A stretch of DNA of 64,000 nt, from the NCBI RefSeq assembly GCF_022829295.1, contig NZ_JAKSYH010000049.1:62001-126000 (forward strand), written 5' to 3'. The translations under genes were made by a program, and so were the position numbers. This document shows positions 25,517 to 34,092 of the stretch, in pieces; the first letter of the stretch is position 1; every line of letters starts with the position of its first letter. The notes beneath the pieces were generated by a model. The model was not told where the DNA came from and searched no databases. It worked only from the letters and a program-made list of their open reading frames with translations. Origin of the DNA: Methylobacterium sp. J-088 (GTDB lineage: Bacteria > Pseudomonadota > Alphaproteobacteria > Rhizobiales > Beijerinckiaceae).

Positions 25517-26290
25517 CTACTTCCCCACGAAGGCCTTCTCGATCACGTAGTGGGCCACCTCGCCGTGGTTGCCCTCCTCATAGCCGCGGGAGGTCAGGAG
25601 CTCCCGGGTGTCGCGGATCATGTCGGGGCTGCCGCACAGCATGAAGCGGTCGTTCTCGATCGACATCTCCGGCAGGCCGGTATCCGCGAACAGCTTGCCC
25701 GAGACCATCAGGTCTGTGATCCGGCCGCGGTTGCGGAACGGCTCGCGGGTCACGGTCGGGTAGTAGACCAGCTGGTTCGAGATCATCTCGCCCAGGAATT
25801 CGTGCTTCGGCAGCGTCTCCGTGATGGTCTCGCCGTAGGCGAGCTCCTGCACCTGCCGGCAGCCATGGACCAGCACGACCTTCTCGAACCGGTCGTAGGT
25901 CTCCGGGTCCTTGATGATCGACAGGAACGGCGCCAGCCCCGTGCCGGTGCCGAGCAGGTAGAGGTGCCGGCCCGGCAGCAGGTTGTCGAGCACCAGCGTG
26001 CCGGTGGGCTTCTTGCCGACGATGATCGGGTCGCCGACCTTGAGATGCTGGAGTTTTGAGGTCAGCGGCCCGTTCTGGACCTTGATCGAGAAGAACTCCA
26101 GCTCCTCCTCGTAATTGGCCGAGACGACCGAATAGGCGCGCAGGAGCGGCCGCCCCTCGACCTCCAGGCCGATCATGGTGAACTCGCCGTTGCGGAAGCG
26201 GAACGCCGGATCGCGGGTCGTGCGGAACGAGAACAGGTTGTCGGTCCAGTGATGGACCGAGAGGACGCGCTCCTCATGAAACTTGCTCAT
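25517..26290 (-). CDS. fpr: ferredoxin--NADP+ reductase
   Basis: FAD enzyme of 257 residues of the bacterial Fpr type, passing electrons between NADPH and ferredoxin or flavodoxin. FAD site RAYSVVSANYEEELEFFSIK, NADP site LLGTGTGLAPFLSIIKDP, VVLVHGCRQVQELAY, and the C-terminal NHGEVAHYVIEKAFVGK (the family normally ends in an aromatic or VEKAFVE(K) pattern) are clear. The ATG at 26290 follows AGGAAG. It is 17 bases from the upstream seven-iron ferredoxin FdxA, its likely partner. Confidence 0.92.
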   Translation of the reverse strand: MSKFHEERVLSVHHWTDNLFSFRTTRDPAFRFRNGEFTMIGLEVEGRPLLRAYSVVSANYEEELEFFSIKVQNGPLTSKLQHLKVGDPIIVGKKPTGTLVLDNLLPGRHLYLLGTGTGLAPFLSIIKDPETYDRFEKVVLVHGCRQVQELAYGETITETLPKHEFLGEMISNQLVYYPTVTREPFRNRGRITDLMVSGKLFADTGLPEMSIENDRFMLCGSPDMIRDTRELLTSRGYEEGNHGEVAHYVIEKAFVGK

Positions 26291-26307
26291 GGCTTTTTCT
26301 TCCTGAC

Positions 26308-26646
26308 TCAGGCGACCGCCGGATCCGCATTCCCGAACGCTTCGAGCAGCTTGCCGTCGCGGCCGTCCCACGCCGCCGCGTCGCCGGCCGGCTCGGTCTT
26401 CTCAGTGATGTTGGGCCAGAGGTCGGCGTACTTGGCGTTGAAAGCCTTCCAGCCTGCCGTTCCCGGCTTCGCATCGGCCTTAATGGCATCGGCCGGGCAC
26501 TCCGGCTCGCACACGCCACAGTCGATGCACTCGTCCGGATTGATCACCAGCATGGTGTCACCGACGTAGAAGCAGTCGACCGGACAGACCTCGACGCAGT
26601 CGGTGTACTTGCAGCGAATGCAGTTCTCGGTGACGACGTAGGTCAT
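26308..26646 (-). CDS. fdxA: seven-iron ferredoxin FdxA
   Basis: Ferredoxin of 112 residues with [3Fe-4S] and [4Fe-4S] sites: [20 protein letters not shown] and [20 protein letters not shown]. The C-terminal extension of about 50 residues ([20 protein letters not shown]) is usual for the proteobacterial FdxA. It sits between an ABC ATPase and a ferredoxin-NADP reductase in one operon, making the NADPH to ferredoxin step of the system complete. The partner on the other side is probably the AprA/AprB-like pair upstream. Confidence 0.93.
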   Translation of the reverse strand: MTYVVTENCIRCKYTDCVEVCPVDCFYVGDTMLVINPDECIDCGVCEPECPADAIKADAKPGTAGWKAFNAKYADLWPNITEKTEPAGDAAAWDGRDGKLLEAFGNADPAVA

Positions 26647-26669
26647 GGCTTCACCCGTTAGCGCGGAGT

Positions 26670-27530
26670 TTAGAGCAGCGCGGCGAGATCCTGGCCCTCG
26701 ACATCGATGGCCAGGCCCTTCATCGCCTCGGCGCTGACCTCCCCGCCCATCGCGCGGATGCTCTCCTCGCGGATCAGCGACATCAGCCCCCGGCGCAGGC
26801 CCAGGAACTCGGAGGACAGGGTCAGGGCCGGCTGTCGCGGGCGGGGCAGCGGCACGACGATCTCGGCCTTGATGCTCCCGGGACGGGCGGTCATCACGTA
26901 GACGCGGTCGGAGAGGAAGATTGCCTCGTCGATGTCGTGGGTCACAAACAGCACCGAGATCTTCAGGCGCTGCCACATGTTGGTGAGGATCTGCTGCATG
27001 ATCAGCCGGGTCTGCGCGTCGAGGGCGCCGAACGGCTCGTCGAGCAGGAGGATGCGCGGACCGGTGGCCAGTGCGCGCACGATGCCGACCCGCTGCTTCA
27101 TCCCGCCGGACAGTCGGTCGGGGTAGTGGTTCTCGAACGGCGTGAGACCGGCGAGGCCGAGGAGCGTGCGGGCCTGACGCTCGCGCTCGCCCCGCCGAAG
27201 CCCTTTCATCTTCAGGCCAAACTCGACGTTTTCGCGCACCGTCTTCCACGGGAAGAGTGAGTACTGCTGGAAGATCATGCCCCGGTCCGCGCTCGGGCCC
27301 AAGATCGCCTCGCCGTCGACGGTCACCCGTCCCGACGATGGCGTGAGAAAACCGGCCAGGGCGTTGAGCAGCGTCGACTTTCCGCAACCGGATGGGCCAA
27401 TGATCGATATGAACTCGCCGGGCTGCACCGTGAGTGACGTATTCGAGACGGCCTCGACGGCGCCTTCCATCGACTCGTACCGCAGGCAGAAGTCGCGGAC
27501 CTCGATCAGGCCTCGGCTCGGCTCGGGCAT
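26670..27530 (-). CDS. ABC transporter ATP-binding protein (nitrate/sulfonate/taurine type)
   Basis: Cytosolic ATPase of 286 residues. Walker [19 protein letters not shown]-loop [12 protein letters not shown], signature [20 protein letters not shown], Walker [13 protein letters not shown] and switch His in [16 protein letters not shown] are intact. The family (SsuB/TauB/NrtD) energises uptake of sulfonates, nitrate, bicarbonate or thiamine precursors. A C-terminal 40 residues after [13 protein letters not shown] are typical regulatory tail. Downstream of the permease by 81 bases and upstream of fdxA by 23. Confidence 0.9.
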   Translation of the reverse strand: MPEPSRGLIEVRDFCLRYESMEGAVEAVSNTSLTVQPGEFISIIGPSGCGKSTLLNALAGFLTPSSGRVTVDGEAILGPSADRGMIFQQYSLFPWKTVRENVEFGLKMKGLRRGERERQARTLLGLAGLTPFENHYPDRLSGGMKQRVGIVRALATGPRILLLDEPFGALDAQTRLIMQQILTNMWQRLKISVLFVTHDIDEAIFLSDRVYVMTARPGSIKAEIVVPLPRPRQPALTLSSEFLGLRRGLMSLIREESIRAMGGEVSAEAMKGLAIDVEGQDLAALL

Positions 27531-27611
27531 GGCAGGCTCCTCGATTGATGGGGACGGGCATCCGCCTCGTGGGGCACCGCCCCGCGGAAGGCGGCGGGAC
27601 CGTCGGGTGTC

Positions 27612-28502
27612 CTACCGGGAGGCGGCCCAGGGCATGACGAGGCGGCCGATGAGCCGGATCGCGAAGCTCGAGCCGAGCCCGAGCAGCCCGATCGTGATCA
27701 TGCCGAGCGCGATGTCCGGGTACTGGACCAGGGAGTAGGCCTCCCAGGTGAAGTAGCCGATGCCGAACTGGCCGGAGATCATCTCGGCGGCGATCAGCGA
27801 GACCCAGGCCACGCCCATGCCGACCGTCAGCCCGGTGAAGATCTGCGGCAACGAGGCTGGCAGGTAGACCTCGCGGAACACCGCTACTTCCCTGGCTCCG
27901 AGACACCGGGCGGCACGCACCAGCACCGGGTCGACCTGCACCATGCCCTGGAGGGTGTTGATCAGGATCGGGAAGAACGAGCCGAGGAAGGTGATGAAGA
28001 TGATTGAGCCCTCGTTCGTCGGCCAGAGCATGATCGCCATCGGAACCCAGGCGATGGCCGGGATCGGCCGCAGCACCTCGCAGATCGGGAAGGCAATCTC
28101 GCGCAGGAGGTGATAGCGGCCCATGAGGAGACCGAGCGGGACGGCGACACCGCCGGCCAGGAGAAAGCCAAACAGGATCCGGCGGCAGGAGATGAGCACG
28201 TGGTCGCCGAAGACCGGGTTGTGCAGAGCGATCACCGCCCGGCCCACGACGTCCATCGGCGTGGGTATGTTCAGGAACCGCACGTAGAGGGTGACGCGGT
28301 TGGCAGTCAGATACTGCCAGAGGGTGACGAACAGGATGAGCGACGCGAGCCCGATCAGCGCGGCGCGGAACTCACCATGGTGCAGGCGAAGCCAGCGGCG
28401 GGTGCGGCCGGTCGTGGGTTGGGCAGACGCGGACGGCGGCGCGAGGGTCGCCGTTCGCGGCGGCTCGGGCTCGGCGGTGGACCGGAGGGCGACAGCTTCC
28501 AT
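27612..28502 (-). CDS. ABC transporter permease (nitrate/sulfonate/taurine type)
   Basis: Inner-membrane permease of 296 residues of the SsuC/TauC family. A Pro/Ala-rich cytosolic N-terminus of about 40 residues precedes six predicted helices. The coupling region [20 protein letters not shown] (EAA-like loop) and [19 protein letters not shown] are diagnostic. Its start lies 6 bases after the stop of the binding protein gene, so the two are co-translated. Substrate is set by the binding protein. Confidence 0.9.
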   Translation of the reverse strand: MEAVALRSTAEPEPPRTATLAPPSASAQPTTGRTRRWLRLHHGEFRAALIGLASLILFVTLWQYLTANRVTLYVRFLNIPTPMDVVGRAVIALHNPVFGDHVLISCRRILFGFLLAGGVAVPLGLLMGRYHLLREIAFPICEVLRPIPAIAWVPMAIMLWPTNEGSIIFITFLGSFFPILINTLQGMVQVDPVLVRAARCLGAREVAVFREVYLPASLPQIFTGLTVGMGVAWVSLIAAEMISGQFGIGYFTWEAYSLVQYPDIALGMITIGLLGLGSSFAIRLIGRLVMPWAASR

Positions 28503-28508
28503 GAGGGT

Positions 28509-29933
28509 TTAGCCTCCCGTCACAGCGGCCTTGAGGGCCTCGTCGTAGGGCATCACCTTGCCGCCGCCCTGAGCCGCGGTTTCGGCATCCTGCTTCAGAA
28601 GGAAGGGCGCGATGCTGCCCTTGCTGTCGACCACGTAGAAGGCCTCGCGGGCGAACAGCTTGATGCCGCGGGCGGTGTCGAAGACGTAGGCGACGTCGAC
28701 CGGCTGCCCCTTGGTCTTCATCTCGTTCAGCGCGCCGAGCGTGCAGGCGGTGCTGGAATAGGGCTGTATCGCGCCGCCTTTCACCCAGATCTCGCCGGCC
28801 TTACGCGGCTCGGTGATCGGCTTCTTGCAGAACGTGTCCTCGCCGCTCACCTCGTAGTTGGTGGTGCTCGCGCGCTGCTGCTCGTAGTCGAGACCGCGCT
28901 CGGCGAAGACCTTGCGCAGATACGCGTCGTCGACCCACGGGCCGACGTCGAACGCTTTGATCCGGTCGAGCTTCTGCAGAACCTTCACGTCCTCGCGTGC
29001 GGCGTCGATCAGCTGCGGCTTGATCGTGGGATCGATGGTCATGATCCCACCGGGCCCGAGGAAGATGTAGACCACCTCCTTGTCGGTGCCGGTCCACGTC
29101 GCGATCTGCTCGGCGGCGCGCTTCGGGTCTGCCTTGACCCAGGCGTCGGCGTCGAGCACCGCCTTGACGTAGGCCTCGACGATTTCGGGGTATTGCTTGG
29201 CAAAATCGGTGCGCACGACGACACCGTGCCAGGTCGGCAGCTTGGTCTCGACACCGTCGAACACCTTACGGGCGAAGCCGCGGAACGGCAGCAGCTCGGC
29301 GAAGGGGACGAAATCGGCGTGCGCGTCGATCTTCTTCTCCTGAAGGTTGGTCGAACCGACCTCCGGGCTCTGGCTCACCAGGCGGAAGTAGGTGGCCGGG
29401 TAGCCCTTGTCCTGCAGCGCCTTCAGAACCATTCCGTGGGCAGCTGAGCCGAAGGGCACGCTGACAACCTTTCCCTTCAGGTCCTCGAAGGAGAAGTATT
29501 CGGAGTCCTTATTGACGACGATGCCATTGCCGGAACCGTAGAGGTTGTACGCCGCGACCGCGATCAGCTGCGACTTGCTCTCGGGATTGTTCTGGAAGGT
29601 GGCGCCGTTGACGACCAACGGGTAATCGCCCATGGCGCCGAACTGAAGCTTGCCGGCCATCATGCCGTTTGTGACCGGCGGCCCAGAGGTGAAGTTCTGC
29701 CAGTCGAGCTGGATGGTCTTGTCGGCGTACTTCCCGGTCCTGGGCAGGTACTTCTCGAGCAGCTTGAGCTGTCGGATAACCACCCCCACGGTTGCGGTGT
29801 TGGTCGTCGTGTCCTGCGTGCCAATGCCGACAGTCAGGGTCTCTGCGCGGGCCGGCGTACCGATCCCGGTGCCGGTGATTGCGAGAAGTGCGAGAGCGGA
29901 TACCGATCCGAGCCCGGGGAACCGTCTTGCCAT
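28509..29933 (-). CDS. ABC substrate-binding protein with C-terminal NosL-like domain
   Basis: Exported protein of 474 residues, about 120 longer than usual SsuA/TauA/NrtA binding proteins. Signal peptide ends near PARAETL. Residues 30-350 are a periplasmic binding fold (TVGIGTQDTTTNTATVGVVI, SVPFGSAAHGMVLKALQDKG, AHADFVPFAELLPF). From about residue 360 comes CTLGALNEMKTKGQPVDVAY then FDTARGIKLFAREAFYVVDS and DAETAAQGGGKVMPYDEAL, which matches NosL, a Cu(I)-binding nitrous-oxide reductase accessory protein, including its AREAFYV and final GG.V..(F/Y)DE block. ATG 29933 is supported by GGAG seven bases upstream; other in-frame ATGs at 29948, 29972 and 29981 lack one. First gene of the ABC-ferredoxin operon. 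Confidence 0.85.
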   Translation of the reverse strand: MARRFPGLGSVSALALLAITGTGIGTPARAETLTVGIGTQDTTTNTATVGVVIRQLKLLEKYLPRTGKYADKTIQLDWQNFTSGPPVTNGMMAGKLQFGAMGDYPLVVNGATFQNNPESKSQLIAVAAYNLYGSGNGIVVNKDSEYFSFEDLKGKVVSVPFGSAAHGMVLKALQDKGYPATYFRLVSQSPEVGSTNLQEKKIDAHADFVPFAELLPFRGFARKVFDGVETKLPTWHGVVVRTDFAKQYPEIVEAYVKAVLDADAWVKADPKRAAEQIATWTGTDKEVVYIFLGPGGIMTIDPTIKPQLIDAAREDVKVLQKLDRIKAFDVGPWVDDAYLRKVFAERGLDYEQQRASTTNYEVSGEDTFCKKPITEPRKAGEIWVKGGAIQPYSSTACTLGALNEMKTKGQPVDVAYVFDTARGIKLFAREAFYVVDSKGSIAPFLLKQDAETAAQGGGKVMPYDEALKAAVTGG

Positions 29934-30032
29934 CGCCCGCTCCGTCATGTCGGTCCGATGCCGCAAGGACATCGCGGGCATGATCGGACCCGGCGACGAG
30001 TTCGATCAAACACTGAGAGCGCGCGCAGGTCG

Positions 30033-30048
30033 ATTAGTTGCGCAAAAA
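30033..30048 (-). promoter_or_regulatory. shared upstream motif, copy 1 (before the SBP operon)
   Basis: ATTAGTTGCGCAAAAA, written on the + strand, contains the palindrome TTGCGCAA and lies about 100 bases before the ATG at 29933. A 13-of-16 match occurs before the DUF971 gene at 34523. A Crp/Fnr-type regulator is encoded next door and may bind it. Confidence 0.4.
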
Positions 30049-30097
30049 GGTTGTGTCGGCCCGGATGTGCTGTCGATTTGAGCGGGAAGCTTCAGAT

Positions 30098-30874
30098 TTA
30101 AGCGCATTCCTCGCCGCCACGCAGCTGCGCTAGGATCTCAGGGCGCAGCACGACGATCTGCATGCGCCGTGTCGCGACGACCCCTTGCTCCGAAAGGCGC
30201 TTCAGGCTGATCGTTACCCATTGCCGGGTGGCGCCGACCATGTGGGCGAGGTCGGCGTGGGTAAAGGTCGCCGCGATTACGGTCCCGTCCTCCTCCGGCA
30301 CGCCGTAGAGATCGCACAGGTGCAGGATGAGATGGGCGAGACGCTCCGTGATCGAGCGAGTCCCGAGCATCTGGGCTAGGGTCGAGTAGCAGCGGCCCTT
30401 GAAGGTCAGGCCGTCGATGACCCCGATCGCCAGCGTCGGGATCTGCGTCACGAGCTGCTTGAGCGCCTTGCCCGGCAGGTGCAGCACACTGGAATTGCTC
30501 GCCGCCATGCCCGACCACTTGTGAAGGCCGGTGCCAAACACGTCGGGCCCGCCGACGAAGTTGCCGGGGTACCAGTAAGCCAAAGTGATCTCGCGACCGG
30601 AAGGCGCCGCGTAGAAGACCCGGATGCGGCCGCTCTCGACGATCCAGATCCCGTCGTTCGGCGTCTCCTGCGTGAACAGGGTCGCGCCGCGGTAGAGCAC
30701 ACGGCGTCGCCCCTTCTCCACGACGAGGGCAAGCTCGCGTTCGGTCAATCCGTCGAGCAGCGGGCGCTGGCCGGCGCCAGTCCTGGGTGCCGCATCGGAC
30801 AGCAGAAGGGCGTTCGCTTGGGTGTGCAGCCCCGCCGGGGCCTGAGACGGGCGTATCGGCGCCGTGGTCTGCAT
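30098..30874 (-). CDS. Crp/Fnr-family transcription regulator
   Basis: Regulator of 258 residues. The N-terminal cyclic-nucleotide-binding-like domain includes GATLFTQETPNDGIWIVESG and ITLAYWYPGNFVGGPDVFGT; the C-terminal HTH_Crp reads FTHADLAHMVGATRQWVTIS then LKRLSEQGVVATRR. No Cys cluster of the FNR kind is seen in the N-terminus, so an oxygen-sensing iron-sulfur centre is unlikely. ATG 30874 is selected because GCAGGAG lies seven bases upstream; ATG 30880 overlaps that site. It sits between the HEAT gene and the SBP gene of the flavoprotein/ABC locus in the same orientation and is its most probable regulator. Confidence 0.87.
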   Translation of the reverse strand: MQTTAPIRPSQAPAGLHTQANALLLSDAAPRTGAGQRPLLDGLTERELALVVEKGRRRVLYRGATLFTQETPNDGIWIVESGRIRVFYAAPSGREITLAYWYPGNFVGGPDVFGTGLHKWSGMAASNSSVLHLPGKALKQLVTQIPTLAIGVIDGLTFKGRCYSTLAQMLGTRSITERLAHLILHLCDLYGVPEEDGTVIAATFTHADLAHMVGATRQWVTISLKRLSEQGVVATRRMQIVVLRPEILAQLRGGEECA

Positions 30875-30990
30875 TGCCATCTCCTGCGTCTTGCAGGGAT
30901 GTCGCCGCAAACCCTGTACCAGCTCTAAACTGTCCCAGCTCGCATGTGGCATCCGGCTGCCGGCGAGCCGTCTGTGGACGCGATACGGCG

Positions 30991-31000
30991 CCCCCCCCCC
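30991..31000. repeat. homopolymer tract of ten C
   Basis: Ten consecutive C on the + strand between the HEAT gene end and the Crp-type gene start, 117 bases before ATG 30874. Such tracts can slip during replication; here it would alter promoter spacing or leader length, not a reading frame. Confidence 0.8.
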
Positions 31001-31043
31001 GGATGGGAGAGGTGCCGCATCGAACCGACGTCAGTTGGATCAG

Positions 31044-32009
31044 TCAGGGGCGTCCCTGGCAGCGCCCGATGGCCCATTGGATGAGCTTGCGGACGTCGGG
31101 ATCGGGATCGTTGGAGGACGCCCCAAGGGCAGCGAGACCGCGTGGGTCGGCGATCTCGCCGAGGGCCGCGGCGGATTCCTTGCGCAGGTTACTCACCTCC
31201 GAAGCCAATGCGCCCCCCAGAACGTCGACGGCGGCCGAGGCTTTGATCCGGCCCAGAGCGTTGGCGGCTTTGATACGGACCTGCCAGACGGGATCATCCA
31301 TCGCCGTGATCAGGGGGGGCGTCGCCTCGGGCAGCCGGATTTTGGCGCACGAGACCGCTGCCTCCTCGCGCACCTGCCAGTTGTCGTCAGACAGGCCGGC
31401 GATCAACGTGGAGACGCCCGGGCCGCCGGGGCGCAGGAAGACCAGCGCCGCCATCGTCGCGCGCCGGACGGTCGGGTCGGGATCGCCGGCGGTGGCGATC
31501 AGCGCGGGCAGCGCCTCCTCGGCCTTGAGGTAGCCGATGACGCCGAGGCCCTCGCGGCGAACCTCGGGCGCCGAACTCTGGAGCGCCTTCAATGCGGCCG
31601 ACAGGGCGTCCGGCAGGACGAGCTCGCGCAGCGCCCGCAGGGCGGACGCCTGCACGAAGGGGTCGGCGTGTTCGGCGCGCTCGATCAGCAGTGGGCCGCA
31701 GGTCGGCTCCTTCTTCTCGGCGAGGGTGTCGGCGGCGGTGCGCCGCACGGCCTCGTCGGCGTCTTCCAGGGAGCGCACCAGGCCCTCGACGACGTCCGCG
31801 CCGTCGTGCTCGTCCAGGGCCCTGGCGGCGGCCGCACGAACGGTGGCGTCCGGGTCGCCGAGACCCTTCAGGAGCAGGATTTTCGCCTCGGGGCCGACAG
31901 CCTCGGCGAGCTCCATCATCGCGACGCGCCGGACGACCGCATCGGCGCTGGCGCAGCGCTCGGCCACGTCATCCAGGTCGTCGTCGAAGGAATCGAATAC
32001 GGGGCTCAT
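31044..32009 (-). CDS. HEAT-repeat protein
   Basis: Protein of 321 residues made almost wholly of about nine HEAT/PBS-lyase-like repeats of 30-32 residues, for example GDPDATVRAAAARALDEHDG, EDADEAVRRTAADTLAEKKE, SDDNWQVREEAAVSCAKIRL and DDPVWQVRIKAANALGRIKA. No signal peptide. Such solenoids serve as scaffolds or, in phycobilin lyase relatives, in cofactor attachment. Encoded 8 bases after the AprB-like ferredoxin gene, so it is likely a dedicated assembly or docking partner of the flavoprotein/ferredoxin pair. Confidence 0.88.
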   Translation of the reverse strand: MSPVFDSFDDDLDDVAERCASADAVVRRVAMMELAEAVGPEAKILLLKGLGDPDATVRAAAARALDEHDGADVVEGLVRSLEDADEAVRRTAADTLAEKKEPTCGPLLIERAEHADPFVQASALRALRELVLPDALSAALKALQSSAPEVRREGLGVIGYLKAEEALPALIATAGDPDPTVRRATMAALVFLRPGGPGVSTLIAGLSDDNWQVREEAAVSCAKIRLPEATPPLITAMDDPVWQVRIKAANALGRIKASAAVDVLGGALASEVSNLRKESAAALGEIADPRGLAALGASSNDPDPDVRKLIQWAIGRCQGRP

Positions 32010-32017
32010 GGTCGGCC

Positions 32018-32251
32018 TCAGCGCAGCAGGTACGGGATGTTGACCTTGACTGCGTTCGTCGGGCAGTCGACCTCGCACGGCATGCAGTACCAGCACTCGT
32101 CGTACTTCATGTAGGCCTTCTGCCGCGTCTCATCGATCGCGAGGATGTCGAGCGGGCAGACGTCGACGCAGACGCGGCAGCCCTTCTCGGCGATGCACTT
32201 CTCGTCGTCGATGACGACCGCGGCGCTGCTGGCCTGATTGATGATCGGCAT
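32018..32251 (-). CDS. AprB-like 2x[4Fe-4S] ferredoxin
   Basis: Small protein of 77 residues with eight Cys in two clusters: C19, C25, C28, C32 (CIAEKGCRVCVDVCP) and C53, C56, C59, C63 (CWYCMPCEVDCP). The insertion in the first motif and the CWYC spacing resemble the beta subunit of APS reductase (AprB), but the long C-terminal tail that wraps AprA in true AprB (about 150 residues) is missing. It lies 25 bases from the AprA-like gene, so it should be the direct electron donor or acceptor for its FAD. Confidence 0.88.
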   Translation of the reverse strand: MPIINQASSAAVVIDDEKCIAEKGCRVCVDVCPLDILAIDETRQKAYMKYDECWYCMPCEVDCPTNAVKVNIPYLLR

Positions 32252-32276
32252 GGATCGATCTCCGGTTCGTGGGGGG

Positions 32277-34028
32277 CTATTCGGCAGCGGCTGGCGTCTT
32301 GATACGGAGCTGGTGGTAGGCGCTCATCTCCTCGGCGGCGACCGGCACGATGAACGGGTCGACCGCGCGCTTGGCGTGGGCCATCTGGCCCTGACCATCC
32401 TTGAACAGCACGGTGTGGCAATTCCAGTTCGCGTCGTCGGTCTCGGGGTGATCGACGCGCAGGTGATAGAAGCCCCACCGGCTCTCGGTGCGGTAGAGCG
32501 AGGCCGCGGCCGCCATGTCGGCACAGTCGAGGATCGTCTGCATCTCCAGCGCCCGGTGCAGCTCGTGCGGGTCGCGGGCGCAAAGCAGGTCGAGGTCCTC
32601 GCGGATTTCGGCGAAGCGGCGCTGTCCGAGTTCCATCTTGGCCGTCACCTTCGGCGGCTCGAGGTAGTCGTTGACCAGGCGGCGCGTCTTGAACTCCATC
32701 TCATGCGGGGTGAGGCCGTCGTCGCGCCGGGTCGGCGCCAGGACCCGTTCGCGCTCGGCAGCGATATCGGCCTCGTCGTGGTCCGCCAGCGCGTTCGCCG
32801 AGCAGTACGCGGCAGCATCGGCGCCGGCGATGCCGCCGTTCACGAAGGCACCAAGCATGTAGTTGTGCGGCACGCTCGCCATGTCGCCGACGGCGTAGAG
32901 GCCCGGGACCGTGGTGCGGGCAAATTCGTCGACGAAGACGCCAGAGGCCGAGTGGCCGGAGCAGAAGCCGATCTCGGAGATGTGCATTTCCACGGGGCGC
33001 CTCCGGTAATTGGTGCCGCGCCGCTCGTGGAAGCGCCCGCGTGAGGGCCGCTCGTTCGAGTGCAGGATGGTTTCGATCTCCGAGATCGTCTCCTCGCGCA
33101 GATGGTCCATCTTGAGGAAGACCGGGCCATTGCCCCCCTGCAGCTCACGCCAGAACTCCAGCATCATCTGGCCCGACCAGTAATCGCACTCGATGAAGCG
33201 CTCACCGCGATTGTTCGCCGTGTATCCGCCGAACGGGCCGGTGACGTAGGCGCAGGACGGCCCGTTATAGTCCTTGATCAGCGGGTTGATCTGGTAGCAT
33301 TCGAGGTTCGCGAGCTGCGCGCCCGCATGGTAGGCCATCGCGTAGCCGTCGCCGCAATTGGCCGCGTTCTCGTAGGTGCCGAACAGGTAGCCCGAGGCAG
33401 GCAGGCCGAGTCGCCCGGCCGCTCCGCAGGCGAGGATCACCGCCTTGGCCTTCACCACGAGGAACTCGGAGGTGCGCGTGTTGACGCCGATGGCGCCGGC
33501 GATCCGACCGTCCGGACCCTTGAGCAGCCGGGTCGCCATGTAGCGGTTGGTGACGCCGACCTGAAGGCGGCGGAGCTGCCGGTAGAGGACCTTCTTGACG
33601 TTGTGCCCCTCGGGCATCGGCAGCACGTAGGTCCCCATGTGGTGGACCTTGCGCATGTTGTACTCGCCCGACCCGTCCTTCTCGAACTTGACTCCGAGCT
33701 TGTCGAGGTACTGGATCATCGGGAAGGAGCCCTGCGCGTAGGCCATCACCGCCTTCTGGTTGACGATGCCGTCGTTGGCGACGGTGATCTCCTTCACGTA
33801 CTGCTCGGGCGTGGCGTAGCCCGGCACGACGGCGTTGTTGAGTCCGTCCATGCCCATGCTGATCGCGCCCGAGCGCTTGACGTTCGCCTTCTCCATCAGG
33901 ACGACGCGGAGCTTTGGGTCGGCCTCCTTGGCCTTGATGGCGGCCATCGGGCCGCCGGTGCCGCCGCCGATTACCAGGATGTCGGTCTCGAGGATCTCGG
34001 TCTTCGTCGAGGATTCGAAGGCGCTCAT
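32277..34028 (-). CDS. AprA/fumarate-reductase-type FAD flavoprotein
   Basis: Flavoprotein of 583 residues in the succinate dehydrogenase/fumarate reductase/APS reductase alpha superfamily. FAD-binding ILVIGGGTGGPMAAIKAKEA is N-terminal, followed by VKRSGAISMGMDGLNNAVVP, VILACGAAGRLGLPASGYLF, and the second FAD contact GLYAVGDMASVPHNYMLGAF; the C-terminal helical domain has MELGQRRFAEIREDL. It is somewhat shorter than true AprA (about 620-660). No signal peptide, so cytosolic. Together with the AprB-like ferredoxin downstream it probably forms a two-subunit oxidoreductase. Sat, QmoABC and Dsr genes are absent here, so dissimilatory sulfate reduction is not indicated; substrate is unknown. Confidence 0.85.
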   Translation of the reverse strand: MSAFESSTKTEILETDILVIGGGTGGPMAAIKAKEADPKLRVVLMEKANVKRSGAISMGMDGLNNAVVPGYATPEQYVKEITVANDGIVNQKAVMAYAQGSFPMIQYLDKLGVKFEKDGSGEYNMRKVHHMGTYVLPMPEGHNVKKVLYRQLRRLQVGVTNRYMATRLLKGPDGRIAGAIGVNTRTSEFLVVKAKAVILACGAAGRLGLPASGYLFGTYENAANCGDGYAMAYHAGAQLANLECYQINPLIKDYNGPSCAYVTGPFGGYTANNRGERFIECDYWSGQMMLEFWRELQGGNGPVFLKMDHLREETISEIETILHSNERPSRGRFHERRGTNYRRRPVEMHISEIGFCSGHSASGVFVDEFARTTVPGLYAVGDMASVPHNYMLGAFVNGGIAGADAAAYCSANALADHDEADIAAERERVLAPTRRDDGLTPHEMEFKTRRLVNDYLEPPKVTAKMELGQRRFAEIREDLDLLCARDPHELHRALEMQTILDCADMAAAASLYRTESRWGFYHLRVDHPETDDANWNCHTVLFKDGQGQMAHAKRAVDPFIVPVAAEEMSAYHQLRIKTPAAAE

Positions 34029-34092
34029 GGTAAGGTCTCGCGTCAGCGGAGTGGCGGCGCTCGTGCGATCGCCGAGGAATCGGATCGGGGGT

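Noticed and set aside
32277..34028. Dissimilatory or assimilatory APS reductase (aprBA) assignment
   Set aside because: The alpha-like protein is shorter, the beta-like protein lacks the AprB tail, and no sat, aprM, qmo or dsr gene is present; only family-level similarity is claimed.
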